Assembly: GCA_905221615.1 (NCBI GenBank)
Contig: CAJNDT010006002.1
Location: 1,338,501 to 1,402,500 of the forward strand
Length of the DNA: 64,000 nucleotides
Direction of reading: 5' to 3'
DNA from: Symbiodinium sp. CCMP2592
Taxonomy: Eukaryota; Sar; Dinophyceae; Suessiales; Symbiodiniaceae
In this document: one piece after another, positions 49,886 to 59,999 of the stretch
Numbering within the stretch: position 1 is the first letter of the stretch
Layout: every line of letters begins with the position of its first letter
Notes under the pieces: generated by a model
What the model was told of the DNA's origin: nothing
The model's database searches: none
Seen by the model: the letters and a program-made list of their open reading frames with translations, nothing else
Position numbers and translations under genes: made by a program

Positions 49886-52658
49886 GTAGCTCTCGGTGAC
49901 CATTGGTCTTGACTCCTTGAAGGCGAGAACCCCTACCGCAGGCGCAAGCGACGTACTTAATATTCAAGCCCGACTTATTTGGTTCAGTTTTGACCTCGAG
50001 TGTGGAGCAGACCCAACGAGGCCCGCCTCGTTGTCAGTAGCTGTTCCTCGTGGTTCTCCTTCTTACTGATAGTTAGTAAGGATTGTTAGCAGGATCACTT
50101 CTGTTTGGCAGTTTCACAAGACTTACTCAAAGTCTGAAGCTTAAGCCCGCAATTATCCTGAGTGCGTTTAACCCAGCCCTTAACGAACAAGCTCTCAATC
50201 CCGAGAAGATCTTCGATCTCCTAACAGCCCCTAAAGCCCACAACGCCATGCCTTTCAGCCGGAAACTGACCAACCCCGCATTTTTGATACCAAAACAACC
50301 CTGAACCCTAAACCCTAAAGGTCGTGGGGCCTTGTTCTAATCCCAGGCTTCACTTTGGACTGTGGCCAGCGTCGCAAAAGCTGTTGCAGCTTGGAGGGAG
50401 CAGTTTTCAAGCTTTGGGGCTTCATGGCTTGAGGTTCAGACTGTCTGTAGGATTTAGGTAAAGCTTGGGGACTGGAGTGTCGGGTTTAGGGCTTTATCAG
50501 CTCCAGTGCCTGGGGGTTCTGCGTTCGAAGCTCTTCGGATTTTGGATTGCATGGCTTTGGGATAATTCGGCTTTGGGTTTCAGTTTTTTGGTGGCGTCAA
50601 GGGCTCAGCGAATGATGGTTTCGGGCTTTTACAAGTAGCAGATTCAAGCAGACAAGGCTGCGAAGAATGGGTAATGGGTGTGTCTTGTTCGAGATGCGAG
50701 AGCAATAGCAGGAACACAATAACAGACGGGGAGGAAGGGCCTGCTGCCCCCAGAGTAGGATTGAGCAAGGGCCTGAAGTCCAAACAGCACGGTTTAGGGT
50801 TTAGGGTTTAGACCCGAAGTCTCAAGAATCCTTCATTTAGATGGCACGAAGCTTTGAAACATGAAGGCAGCTGTGACTTAGGCCACGCCTGCTGCAGACG
50901 GCTCCTGCTGCAAGGGTCCGGAGCTCGAGTGTCACAGGGTATTGCTTTTAGCGCTTGCGAGGTTTTTGGGTTTTAGGGTTTAGGGTGTTGTGTACGGTTT
51001 GGGGTTTGAGGGTCTGTTGGGTTTGAGGCTTTGGGGTTTACCCCCCTTCCCCTCACAACCCAAAACAGGAGTCATCAGCACTAAAACCCCTAAAACCTAT
51101 TAAGCCCTAAACCCCAAGGCCGTGGTGCTGGCGGGGCTTTTGGAGCTACCTTGCGAAGCCCTGGCCGAGTTGGTCACGGATCGTCTCCTTGAGGTGCAAC
51201 CCTAAACCCTAAAACGGAACTTACAATAATAGCCCTATTATAGACTCTAACTGTATTGGGGGCAGTGCAGAGAGACAGAAAAAGCTTCAATTATAGTGGT
51301 TTTCTGGTGCTTTGTTTGATACAGGTGTCTAGGCGGGGTTTTGGATTCCAGGAAGGATTCTACAGGATTTCATAGGACTTTACGGGGCTAAGGATTTAAG
51401 GTAAGGGCGTAACAGGGCTGAGAAATCGAAGTTCACGCTTATCACTGGAGGCTTCAGGAACTTTGGTTCGCGGCTTAGGACGTGTAGGATTTGGCAGTCA
51501 GGACCAGGCTCTCTGGGTTTGGGGCCACTTCCCCAACACTGACCACAAATAGTGGGACATGTTTTCAGGAGAACTGAATAAGGTCATGTAGGAGCCTGAG
51601 CACTTACAATTACTATTCCTTCTGGCTCCTTTTTGCAGTCATACGTACTAGAATGTAGCCCGATACCCTATCAACATCATGAAGGCCGTCATACTATCCC
51701 CCGGTGCAAAACCAGCAGAACTTCCCATGTGGCGCAAGCCGGGAGGCAGTAGGTCTTGAGGATCTGTCGTAGAGGTCGACAACTTTTGGGCCTTGGGGTC
51801 TCAAGGTTTCGGGCTTATATGGGAAAGGGCTCTATAATATAGGGGCCTTAATGTTTAGAATAGGGTTGTGGGGTGTATTATACCAGAGCTTTAGAGTTGA
51901 TTATAAGGGGTTTGGGTTTTGGGTTTAGGTTTGGAGCGTTCTGTGGGTGGCCCTGGTTCAGGCCCCTATATTACCCGGAACAGTGTGGTACACGCTGTAG
52001 GTTTCTAACGGTAGAAGATCGGAGAATGAATTCGTTTGGTTCGGCGTGCCGCGGAAAACTAAAACGTTCCCCGGGACCGGGCTTCTGCTGCAGAGACAAG
52101 CCCCAAATCCAACCTTGACGGAAGAAGCCCTGATGCCCTCCAAACGTTGTTGCTACTAGTAATGCATGATGGTAAGAATAGAATTGAGAATCAGGATACT
52201 GCTCATAATGAGATTTGGCTTCAACCTATACTTTAAGCCTATGAAAGCTTCCACAGCCTTTGCAGGCACTTGGACCTGATGCTGCCGATGTTTGCAGTAC
52301 CCTGGCCAAGGACTGGGACCTTCAGGTAGGGGTTCAGGGTTTCGGATTTGGGGTTTAGGGGTTGGGGTTGCTTGGGGCTTGTGGGCGCTTTGAGGTAGCT
52401 TTGGTTTAGGGTTCTGGATCTAGGGCTTAAGATTTTGGGATTGATTCCGGACAGTTGTTGCTGTTCTTTGAGGTTCGTAGGACTTTAACGCACTGTTCCG
52501 ATTTATCGAACCATTTCTGCATGTGGCCGTGGTGGTGTGCTGGCATTGAGCCACGCGCTAAGCCCAAACTCCAAGCCCATTCTTTTGCGTTGCATTGCAA
52601 CCACGTGACCGTGAAGTCTCAGTCAGCGTGTGCATCGCTACATCCGGCTGCTGCGTAG
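49724..52658 (+). CDS. Cys-rich TSP1-like protein gene (gene 6)
   Basis: Six exons join in phase: 49724-49885, 50642-50791, 50898-50938, 51119-51193, 52266-52325 and 52473-52658. The second and third read GCEEWVMGVSCSRCESNSR and DGSCCKGPELECHR, a divergent TSP1 (W..C..C, then G..C.G..E..C). Two Leu/Ala-rich exons and a Cys/Trp-rich last exon (HFCMWPWWCAGIEPRAK) follow, with a stop at 52656-52658. No signal peptide is visible, so the start is probably upstream or in a missed exon. The product is probably extracellular by its cysteines, but the middle exons are of unknown type. Confidence 0.55.
50642..50791 (+). CDS. Gene 6 exon: TSP1-like (GCEEWVMGVSCSRCE)
   Basis: The acceptor ending at 50641 follows TTTTACAAGTAG. 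SRQGCEEWVMGVSCSRCESN carries W....CS..C. The end at GTTTAG (phase 1) or GTAGGA after 50754. The - strand is open too, but the motif favours +. Confidence 0.6.
50898..50938 (+). CDS. Gene 6 exon: DGSCCKGPELECHR
   Basis: Acceptor CACGCCTGCTGCAG, donor GTATTG, phase 1 to 0. The G..C.G..E..C spacing fits the end of a TSP1 domain. Confidence 0.6.
51119..51193 (+). CDS. Gene 6 exon, Leu/Ala-rich
   Basis: Donor GTGCAA, 25 codons, phase 0 to 0. AVVLAGLLELPCEALAELVT is a likely helix pair. The acceptor follows a CCCTAAACCCC run. Confidence 0.55.
52266..52325 (+). CDS. Gene 6 exon (DAADVCSTLAKDWDLQ)
   Basis: Acceptor CCACAGCCTTTGCAG, donor GTAGGG, exactly 20 codons, phase 0 to 0. Confidence 0.65.
52473..52658 (+). 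CDS. Gene 6 last exon, Cys/Trp-rich
   Basis: Acceptor GTTGCTGTTCTTTGAG, phase 0. VRRTLTHCSDLSNHFCMWPW continues to SQSACASLHPAAA and TAG at 52656-52658. Confidence 0.6.
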   Translation, partial: VRRTLTHCSDLSNHFCMWPWWCAGIEPRAKPKLQAHSFALHCNHVTVKSQSACASLHPAAA

Positions 52659-53088
52659 CCATGGCTCTCAGACTGCGCACGCCAACTTGAAGCCGTCGCA
52701 GGATAAGTTTGGCAACCAATTGGACAACTTTAAGCTTTTTGGCCGTATGACCTTATCTCAACTTAACACATAAGCGCCATCCTTGGTAGTCGTGTGAATA
52801 ATTACAATACACTAACTAGGCCTGCTCCTATTGACTTTTAATGCTTTCGGCAGTCTGAAAAAGGAGCCCCCCCCCCACCAAAAAAAGCAACATATCTGTA
52901 TCTATACAGTCTATACATATACATATATATATATATATGATTAAAATCAAAACCTAAGCCCCCTAGGAAATATTTGGATCAGAGGCCCGCGCCTGAGTTT
53001 CTACCGACCCGAAACTTCGCGAAGGAGCCGGCTGTCCTCGCCTCCTGGGCCACCCGCAACAGGCCATTTTGGATTTGTGCAGTTACTA
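52659..53088. other. Intergenic stretch after gene 6
   Basis: It holds a C/A homopolymer patch near 52870 and a short TA run near 52925. I see no gene. Confidence 0.6.
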
Positions 53089-53193
53089 TAGGGGCCTTGA
53101 TAATTGCCTATACTATTTTAGGGAGTTCCTTATTATAAATATAGTATATTGGGTTCCAAAACCCGATTCTAATTATTAAGGCCGCTACATTAG
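53089..53193. mobile_element. MITE-like element, family C
   Basis: Ends CTATAGGGGCCTTGATAATT and TAATTATTAAGGCCGCTACA. With 45437-45543 it defines the family consensus. Confidence 0.8.
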
Positions 53194-53796
53194 TTATGCC
53201 TTTAGGGTTTATGAAGCCTGAGAGTCTTTGATTTTGGGGGTGGTGCTGAAGACTGTGTGTGATGTCCATGGTGGGAAACAATCATTGCGTGTGATGGTAG
53301 CTTCGGCAGCTCACAGTATTTATTTTGATCCTTAAGCAAATGAAATTTGTATTTGTATTCATGTGGGTACCATCACACGTAACAGTCGTGCATGATGCTC
53401 GCCGGTTATCGTACAGTCTACGACTCTTCTTAAGGATACCTTGGGGGGCTCCTGGTATCTGCGAAACCCCAAGCCCCGAACGACAAGCCTCAAACCCGAA
53501 GCCCTTCACCCTTGCAGCCGAAGCCCCCAACACGTATACACAACCTCTAAGCCCGCATAATGTCGTAGAGTAACCTTCTACTGACTTAAACCCTTGTGTA
53601 TGAATATAATAGAAGTACATACACACACATGCATATATACATACTGTGCACACTACATACATACCTACATACATACATACATACATACATGTGTGTATGT
53701 ATGTATATATATATATATATGCATGGATGGGTAGATGGATAGATAGACTCCCCTTTGATAGGCCCTTGTTGGAACCCTTATAGCTACACCCGCCAG

Positions 53797-53895
53797 GTTG
53801 CTGGCGATGCCTCTGCTCGCCCAACGCCGCCTTTGCGCCAGCCTCGCGCCGTCGCTGGGAACGTTGCAGCGCGACATTGCCCAGGCCGGCTCTGG
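53797..53895 (+). CDS. Candidate exon in GC-rich island
   Basis: Acceptor CTACACCCGCCAG, donor GTGCCC, 33 codons, phase 0 to 0. VAGDASARPTPPLRQPRAVA then AARHCPGRLW. The - strand is also open. Confidence 0.4.
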
Positions 53896-56800
53896 GTGCC
53901 CTGGGGCGGCTCAGGGTGCATAGGGTAGGTTTAGGGCTGGGGCTTACAAAACTGCCCTTGAACTTAGAATAGGCCTTCGGGGAGGTGCAGAGTAGTTTTG
54001 GACATTTTCGCGATTATAGGGGGATGTCATTACAGCTGGTACTCCGAGCTATACATGAACCACGGCTTTCCCTCGTTGTCCAAGAGTGTTTTACAGGTTT
54101 TACAGGTGTTTCGACAAGGGTGATCTAACCGTTTAAGTTTTGACGGTTTAATTTGCATTTGGCGTTTAGGTTTACGGGTTTGGGGGTTTTGGGCTTGTCG
54201 GCTTTTGGTGTTTAGGGTTAGAGGGCTGAGTTCAGATTCAGCCTGGTTTCGGGTTTTTTCTGGTCGGGTTTGGTGTCTACGGTTGAGGTTTAGGGTCTTG
54301 GATGAAGGGTTTGCTATCGTTAAGTTTGTGGGCTTTAGGTTTCCGTATGTAGGACTTTGCAAACCGGACTGTACCTACCTCGTTAGTTACCTATTCCTTG
54401 GGATACGATAAGATATCCCCGACCCCAGTCTAATTGAAAAGGCTCCTATAAGTTGGAGGGCAGGGAGGACGCCTTTCGCTGTCCCTCTGGCCCACAACAA
54501 ATATACTACCTGTTTAAGGACTTATGAGGAAATGTGTTCAAGTAAATCTTGGGCCCAGTTCTGTTTGAATAAGGTTCTTCGTGGTTGTTATGAGTTTTCT
54601 GTTGCGAGCTTTTGGGCTTCGCGGTTTAGGGTTTAGGGTTTTTTTCTAGTTCGATGGCTTCACGGACTTAGCGACTGACAGGTTTAAGTCTCAGGGTGTA
54701 GGACTCCGTGTTTTGAACATTCTTGGCCTTGGGTTGCAAAGGGCTTGCCAGCTGTGGCAGGGGTGCCGTGAAGTTGAAAGCTCACTGTCGTCATGACCTG
54801 CAACAAACCACAGCAGGGAATTCAGTTTCCACTCGCTTTGGGGGCTTAATCCACAATCGACCCCAGCAAAATGCGACACTTGTTGGCGGGAGCGCAGCTC
54901 CTCACGTAGTGTCAACGAAACTTTGTCACTGTTGGGTAACATTTTACATTTTTATGGGTACTTAAACCCAATAGGGAATAAAAATGTACATGTATAATCC
55001 TATCCCAACAATGAACTAGGAAAGAGGTATGGTCATGAGCCAACAGTTCGGGAGACGTGCCTGATGGGAGGCCTTAGGCACATCGGGTCTCCGATGTTGC
55101 AGAGTTGGAGATTCAGAGCCGGAACTGTATCCGTGCATAGGGTTTAGGGTTTAGGATCTAGGGCTTAGGGTTTAGGGTCTAGGGTTTAGGGTCTAGTGTT
55201 TAGGATTTAGGGTGTATGGGTTTAGGTCAGTGCAACTACCAAGAAAGATTATGACTCGGATCTCTCTCTCTCTCTGTCCCTTCTTCTCGCGCCCATGAAC
55301 GCTCTCCGCGAACCAAATGCTCTTTCTCCTTATAATTACTGCAAGAGGAAGAGGTGTTCATAGGTTTTCGTGTTTGTTATCATAAGCATCACTACAACGG
55401 ATTTCCGAGGCCCTGAATCCTCGGTTCGACACGCGTCCCGAATAGACGAACCGAGACCTTGCTCTCAGGTGGTGGTTCAAGTCCTAGCAGGCAACCTCGT
55501 CACGGTGGCTTCGTCAGCGTTTGATCTGTTTCAGGTATCGGCCCACTTGCAGAAAACTTCCACACTGCTCCCTTCAGCACCATTTTGCCGCAAGGTCGAT
55601 TTGCTACAACCAGACTTTCAACAGCTGTAGTTACGGTTAACCATCTTCTTTGCATCAGGTACAAAGATAAGAAGACGAAGTTTCCCCCCTTTCTGCATTG
55701 CATCGAAGACATTGGCAACATTCTCTGGAACCTAAGGCGTAAATACTTGACCACAAAGCTGGCACCCCGAATGCATAGACGCAGGTTTCAACAATTGCAA
55801 CATAATATCAAATGCATCTAACCATTCCTTGCACTTTGATTCGAAGATAGACTACTGCTGATGACCGTCTTACTTCCCCTACATACCTCCATGCACCTTA
55901 AACCCTAAACCCCTAAAGACCCTAAACCTTGAACCCTAAAGCGTGAACCATACACCCGGATCCGTTCGGCCATTTTCCCAAAGGGTCCTAGGTATTGTTA
56001 TGGGGAACACTCCCCAAATCATAATAGTAATTCCTAATATAGAAACCCTACATTCTACTATATAGGTACTTTGGACCCTTTGGGTTTTGGGCGCCAAGGA
56101 GCGGGCGAAGCACCGGACCCCCGATCGAAGGTCAGACCCCTCGGAGAGGCTAGGTCTGTCTACATACTTGGAAGGGCAGGGGACTTAGTAAGTAGGATAT
56201 AAGTAGAGTTATAAGTACCCTAAATGGAGTTACCCCAATTATAACCCTACTTATAACCTACTTACTAAGTCCCCTGCCCTTCCAAGTAGGTCTGTCTCGG
56301 GGAAGGTTTGAAAGGGTTTCTGGTTCAGGGTTTGCGGGGTTTAGGGTGTTAGGGTTTCAGGGTTTTAGGGTTCAGGGTTCTGGTGTTTTTAGGGTTCTAA
56401 GGGTTAGAGTTTTGGGATTTTGGGCTTGGGATTGAGGGGTGTTGGGTTTAGGATTTAGGATTGAAGTGTTTTGGGGTTTAGGGCCTAGGTTTGAGGGGTT
56501 TAGGTTAAGGATTGAAGGGTTTTAGGGTTTGGGGTTTAGGGCTTCTGATTGAGAGGTTTGGGTATAGGATTTAGAAGTGTGTTGGAGGCTTAGGGCTTAG
56601 TACGGCCTGGGATTGAGGGGTTTCAGTTTTGTTTTTTTTTGGTTTCGCGGTCTTGTGTTTGGTTTGAGCAGCTCCCAGGACGCAGTCAACTCAAGTGCGT
56701 AATTATATTTGAGTATAACTGCCAGGCAATTTCAAGCCAGCATCACGTTGCCAGTACAAGCTTGTCAAACCCAGAGACTCCAATATCCCTTAATTAAGGA

Positions 56801-56982
56801 ATATTCCGTAAATCATATTAGGGATCCTACTCTAATTTAGGGAATATCCCTTAATTAAGGGATATTGGAGTCTCGGGAACCTTCAAGCTAAGCTCGACGA
56901 GAGGCTCCTTTGGCTTCTCCTGGCTGTGATCGTCTTGGTGGTGATTGGCATTGTCGGTCTCCTGAGATACTTTGCCGCGTGA
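53797..56982 (+). CDS. Gene 7: weakly supported exons ending in a membrane anchor
   Basis: Candidate exons at 53797, 54036, 55469 and 55659 precede a clear C-terminal exon at 56893-56982 that encodes a 20-residue hydrophobic helix and a tail of only a few residues. The internal exons have good splice sites but no recognised domain, and not every junction keeps phase, so grouping them is an inference from order and strand. The end alone suggests a tail-anchored or type I membrane protein. Confidence 0.35.
54036..54096 (+). CDS. Candidate exon (RAIHEPRLSLVVQECF)
   Basis: Acceptor GATGTCATTACAG, donor GTTTTA or GTGTTT nine bases on; phase 0 to 1. Confidence 0.4.
54740..54940 (+). CDS. Protein-like segment, strand unresolved
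   Basis: + frames read LASCGRGAVKLKAHCRHD, faintly TSP1-like. The - frame reads a long peptide with an internal acceptor-like TTTGTTGCAG. I cannot choose a strand. Confidence 0.25.
55138..55217. repeat. Telomere-like TTTAGGG tract
   Basis: Variants TTTAGGG, TCTAGGG and CTTAGGG in tandem. Confidence 0.85.
55469..55534 (+). CDS. Candidate exon (QVLAGNLVTVASSAF)
   Basis: Acceptor AGACCTTGCTCTCAG, donor GTATCG, exactly 22 codons, phase 0 to 0. The frame is also open upstream to about 55395. Confidence 0.5.
55659..55784 (+). CDS. Candidate exon (PPFLHCIEDIGNILWNLRR)
   Basis: Acceptor CCATCTTCTTTGCATCAG, donor GTTTCA, phase 2 to 2. YKDKKTKFPPFLHCIEDIG is basic then helical. Confidence 0.5.
55979..56081. 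mobile_element. MITE-like element, family H
   Basis: Ends AAGGGTCCTAGGTA and TACTTTGGACCCTT are inverted. Confidence 0.8.
56165..56288. mobile_element. 124-bp palindromic element M1
   Basis: The third full-length copy, 124 bp, with the same terminal inverted repeat and TA borders. It lies 83 bp from a family H element. Confidence 0.9.
56320..56680. repeat. Degenerate TTTAGGG-derived filler
   Basis: About 360 bp of GGTTTAGGG, GTTTTGGG and GATTGAGGGG variants. No coding potential. Confidence 0.8.
56776..56872. mobile_element. 97-bp palindromic element, family B
   Basis: Same ends and length as 14054-14150; it stops 20 bp before the membrane-anchor exon. Confidence 0.85.
56893..56982 (+). CDS. 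C-terminal membrane-anchor exon
   Basis: The frame reads LDER followed by LLWLLLAVIVLVVIGIVGLL and RYFAA, then TGA at 56980-56982. A helix of about 20 hydrophobic residues directly before the stop is what SNARE-type tail-anchored proteins and short-tailed surface proteins have. Two AG acceptors (after 56887 and 56892) are possible. Confidence 0.65.
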   Translation, partial: LDERLLWLLLAVIVLVVIGIVGLLRYFAA

Positions 56983-57405
56983 CGTGCATTTAGGGACCGC
57001 AAACTCGCATAAGTCTCATAATGTCACAAAGCATAACGCCTACTTACGTGCCGTCCACGGCTTGGTCTTTCCACGGTTCGTTTTCCCGCAATGTCAATCT
57101 CTTATTATGCAAATGCCGGATGCCCTACTCGTAAGCCGTATGGTAACTCTTGGCAACTCTTATGGAGCTTAAATGTTCTTCCAAGCTTCACAAGGCAAAG
57201 GTCAACTGTCCCCATTCTCCAAATCCTCAGAACGAAGATTTGCAGTGAGGTCCAGTTGTCGACACATCCTACCTTCTGAGCATGAACGACGGGGTGACAC
57301 AGGCAAATATCGTTCTCCGAATCTAGAGTCGGCCTTAGGTTCAGGTGTTTGAGGTTTGGGGCTTCAGCGTAAAGTTGAAGGTTTTAATATTGTCTCTGCT
57401 CACAG

Positions 57406-57553
57406 TAGTCTAAGTCTCCGATCTGCCGCTGTTCGCGTGCTTTGCGCTTTATTCGGGGCTTTTACTTCGTATGGCACATGCCCGGATTACTCAAGCAACC
57501 GAAGCCTGCTTCCAGGGTCGCTTCTGAGCAGCAAAGCTGCCATGGCGGGGAGG
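57406..57553 (+). CDS. Gene 8 exon (CALFGAFTSYGTCPDYS)
   Basis: A strong acceptor (TTGTCTCTGCTCACAG), donor GTCTGA, 49 codons, phase 2 to 0. SLRSAAVRVLCALFGAFTSY and on to LLSSKAAMAGR. Family unknown. Confidence 0.6.
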
Positions 57554-57641
57554 GTCTGAGGTTCAGGGCCTAGGGTTTGGATTCGGAATGAATGGGGTGC
57601 AAGGTTACTTGTTTGAGAGGAGCCGTACACAAGGCAATAAG

Positions 57642-57776
57642 GAAATCCCCAACACAGCTATGGAGGTAGCTCTAGGACAAGAGATGACTGTGACATTCGA
57701 GCCGCCGACAGTCGCAGCGTTGCGAAGCTTTGCGGAAGCCTGGGTCGGGGCACGAAGCCAGGATGCTGGCCAGAAG
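57642..57776 (+). CDS. Gene 8 exon (VALGQEMTVTFEPPTVAAL)
   Basis: Exactly 45 codons, phase 0 to 0, joining 57553 in phase; donor GTTTCA. The peptide EIPNTAMEVALGQEMTVTFE continues to SFAEAWVGARSQDAGQK. It reads as a genuine globular-protein segment, though I cannot name the family. Confidence 0.6.
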
Positions 57777-58249
57777 GTTTCAGGCTTCTGAGACTCTAGA
57801 CTCGGAAAAGATATCCTTAAACCGTCTCCCAAATAGCCACAACTATCTCGTACGGCACTACTCATACTGTAGGACACCCTACGCTATAAATGAAAAAGAC
57901 CTGAGAGCAAGCTGTAGGCTAACCTAATTTCGCCGTGGCTCATAGGGTTTAGGTTGTTTTTTACAGTTGTGGGGTGTTGGGACTAGGGTTTCGGGGTTGT
58001 GTGGGGTTTTGGGCTCGAGGTTTAGGGTCTGGGTTTGGGGTTTAGGGGTTTAGGGTTTAGGCTCCTGTAATGATGCCCCCTTGCAGGCTTCCGCAGAGAA
58101 TACAGAAACGAGTGTAGGGCGATGGTCAGTCCTTCCGACTGCAGAGTAGAAGCTCGAATCATTACATTCTTCATTCCCTATTATAACTATAAGCTTGCTA
58201 TATATTCTGTACCCTGTACCCTACGGTATATTGATTAATATGCTGTATT

Positions 58250-58250
<1 letters not shown>

Positions 58251-58293
<43 letters not shown>
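58251..58293. repeat. (TA)n microsatellite
   Basis: About 20 TA units, followed by AT-rich TACTATACTA sequence to 58480. Confidence 0.95.
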
Positions 58294-58297
<4 letters not shown>

Positions 58298-58553
58298 ATT
58301 ATGCTGTGCGCAGCTATGTCTTACTATGCTTTACTATGCGATACTCTACTACACTATCTATATCATACTGTACTGTACTATGCTATATCATAACAATATT
58401 GTACTTTGCATTACTATCTTATACCATACTATACTATACTACTATATGCGAACTATATACTTTACTATAGTATACTATACTAAACTCCAACGGCGCCGTA
58501 CTTACCATACCCTGCCAAAATTTCCATCTGTGCCGCTTGTAACCGCCTCGCAG

Positions 58554-58682
58554 AAACAGTCGGAAAGGAGCCGAGGAGGTAACTTTCCTTGGCCTTCCGC
58601 CCAACCCTCACGGGTGGCACCGCTCTCCCTTCGAGACGCAACTGGATTTTCATGTGGCGATTGTTGGCCTAGAGTTTACAGG
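58554..58682 (+). CDS. Gene 8 exon candidate (FSCGDCWPRVYR)
   Basis: Acceptor TGTAACCGCCTCGCAG, phase 0, matching 57776. KQSERSRGGNFPWPSAQPSR continues to ATGFSCGDCWPRVYR. A GTAACT donor after 58578 offers a shorter alternative. Confidence 0.45.
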
Positions 58683-58934
58683 GTTTAGGGTTTAATGTTC
58701 GGGTTTAGGGTGGCTGGTCGTGTTTTGGAGATACGTCGAATGTTTCTTTTTCGCAAAAGCTGCAACGTGGTCTTGAAGTGTTGTTGCCAAGAACTCTGGA
58801 TGGGTGATATCTGTCATAGCCCAAAGAGTCTAAAAGTCGTGCCGCATGAAGCTGGCACTCGGTCGGTGAATAAAAGGCAAGACAAATCCCTGTTGAGGTT
58901 GCAGCTTGTCCTTCCAATTCGGGCCATACATCGC

Positions 58935-58976
58935 ACTAAACCCTAAACCCTAAACCCTAAACCCTAAACCAAACCT
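58935..58976. repeat. CCCTAAA telomere-like tract
   Basis: Five CCCTAAA units. Confidence 0.9.
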
Positions 58977-59293
58977 TAAACCGTGTTTCATTCGGCCTTC
59001 GGGCAAATAGTACATGATCCCGGGCTCAGACGTATCTCCAAGGTTTGAAATATGGACCCTTAGGCCTTTGTGAGGAGGTGCTAGGGACCCTTAAGAGTCT
59101 AGATAGGGTATATAGTAGAAGCCCAAAAGTTGGAAACCCAATAGCCTCAATCCTTAAGGTTAGTGAAAAGGGAATCCCAGCACTATTTGGCCTTAATTCG
59201 GTTTCCAACTTTATGGAGTTTACTGTATAGTAGGTATATAGGGATCCCAAGGCTAAGGGCCCATGCTCGGAGCCCATGGTTTCAACCGTTGAG

Positions 59294-59404
59294 TATTTGT
59301 GCCGGTGGAGGGAGTGCTAGGCTGTTGGGCCCCCTGTGTGTGGCAGAGGCTGGGACGAAGAGTCAGGGGGAGATCAGTTCAGCAACACTTAGACAAAGAC
59401 CTCA
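59294..59404 (+). CDS. Candidate TSP1-like exon (CWAPCVWQRLGRRVRGRSV)
   Basis: Phase 1 to 1, donor GTACAC. GCWAPCVWQRLGRRVRGRSV has C..PC and an R-rich ladder as in TSP1. The rest, QQHLDKDLST, is protein-like. The acceptor GTTGAG is weak. Confidence 0.45.
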
Positions 59405-59579
59405 GTACACTGTTCGCAAACATAGGATCCGAACACTCCAACGAACAAGCAAACAAACAAAGATGCAAGCGTACGTACTAACATACATATAAATACACAA
59501 ATATGCTTACACACAAGCATGTGTGTACACCTCCAGACACATACACACATACGTACACATGTTCACACACACACATTAC

Positions 59580-59690
59580 ATACAACGGGGCATGGGGTAT
59601 GGCGCACGGCGCATGGCATGGCACGGGGCATGGAACGCGAATGGCATGGCATGGCACCTCATCGCATGGCATATGTATGGCAGACGATGC
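59580..59690. repeat. GCATGGCATGGCAC low-complexity tract
   Basis: Imperfect GGCATGGCAC/GGGCATGG repeats after a CACA/TACA microsatellite (59450-59580). No gene. Confidence 0.8.
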
Positions 59691-59999
59691 ATATACAGTT
59701 CTTGTTGGCAGACTAGGTGGTCGCATCTGCTGTAGTACACAGCCAGTTCCTGACCCCCCCTGCAGCCCATGCCTACGCTGATGGTGCACCTCAGGTGCAA
59801 CTACAACTACTTTGGGTTCAGGGCTTAGGGATTAGGGCCTTTCAGGTTTCAGAATCTCGGAACTTAGCATGTGGGGCGCCAGATAGCAAAGAGTTGTCGT
59901 TCAGTAACGACCTGTGGAAGGCAGCAGTACATGGCTAAAAGTGTGTCTGGGGATAAGGGTTCTGTCCGACGTTGAGCCTTGGTAATGCCCCAGTTAAAC

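Noticed and set aside
53282..53824. - strand 180-codon frame
   Set aside because: Its centre is a CATA microsatellite and the rest overlaps telomere-like sequence; no motif or splice pattern.
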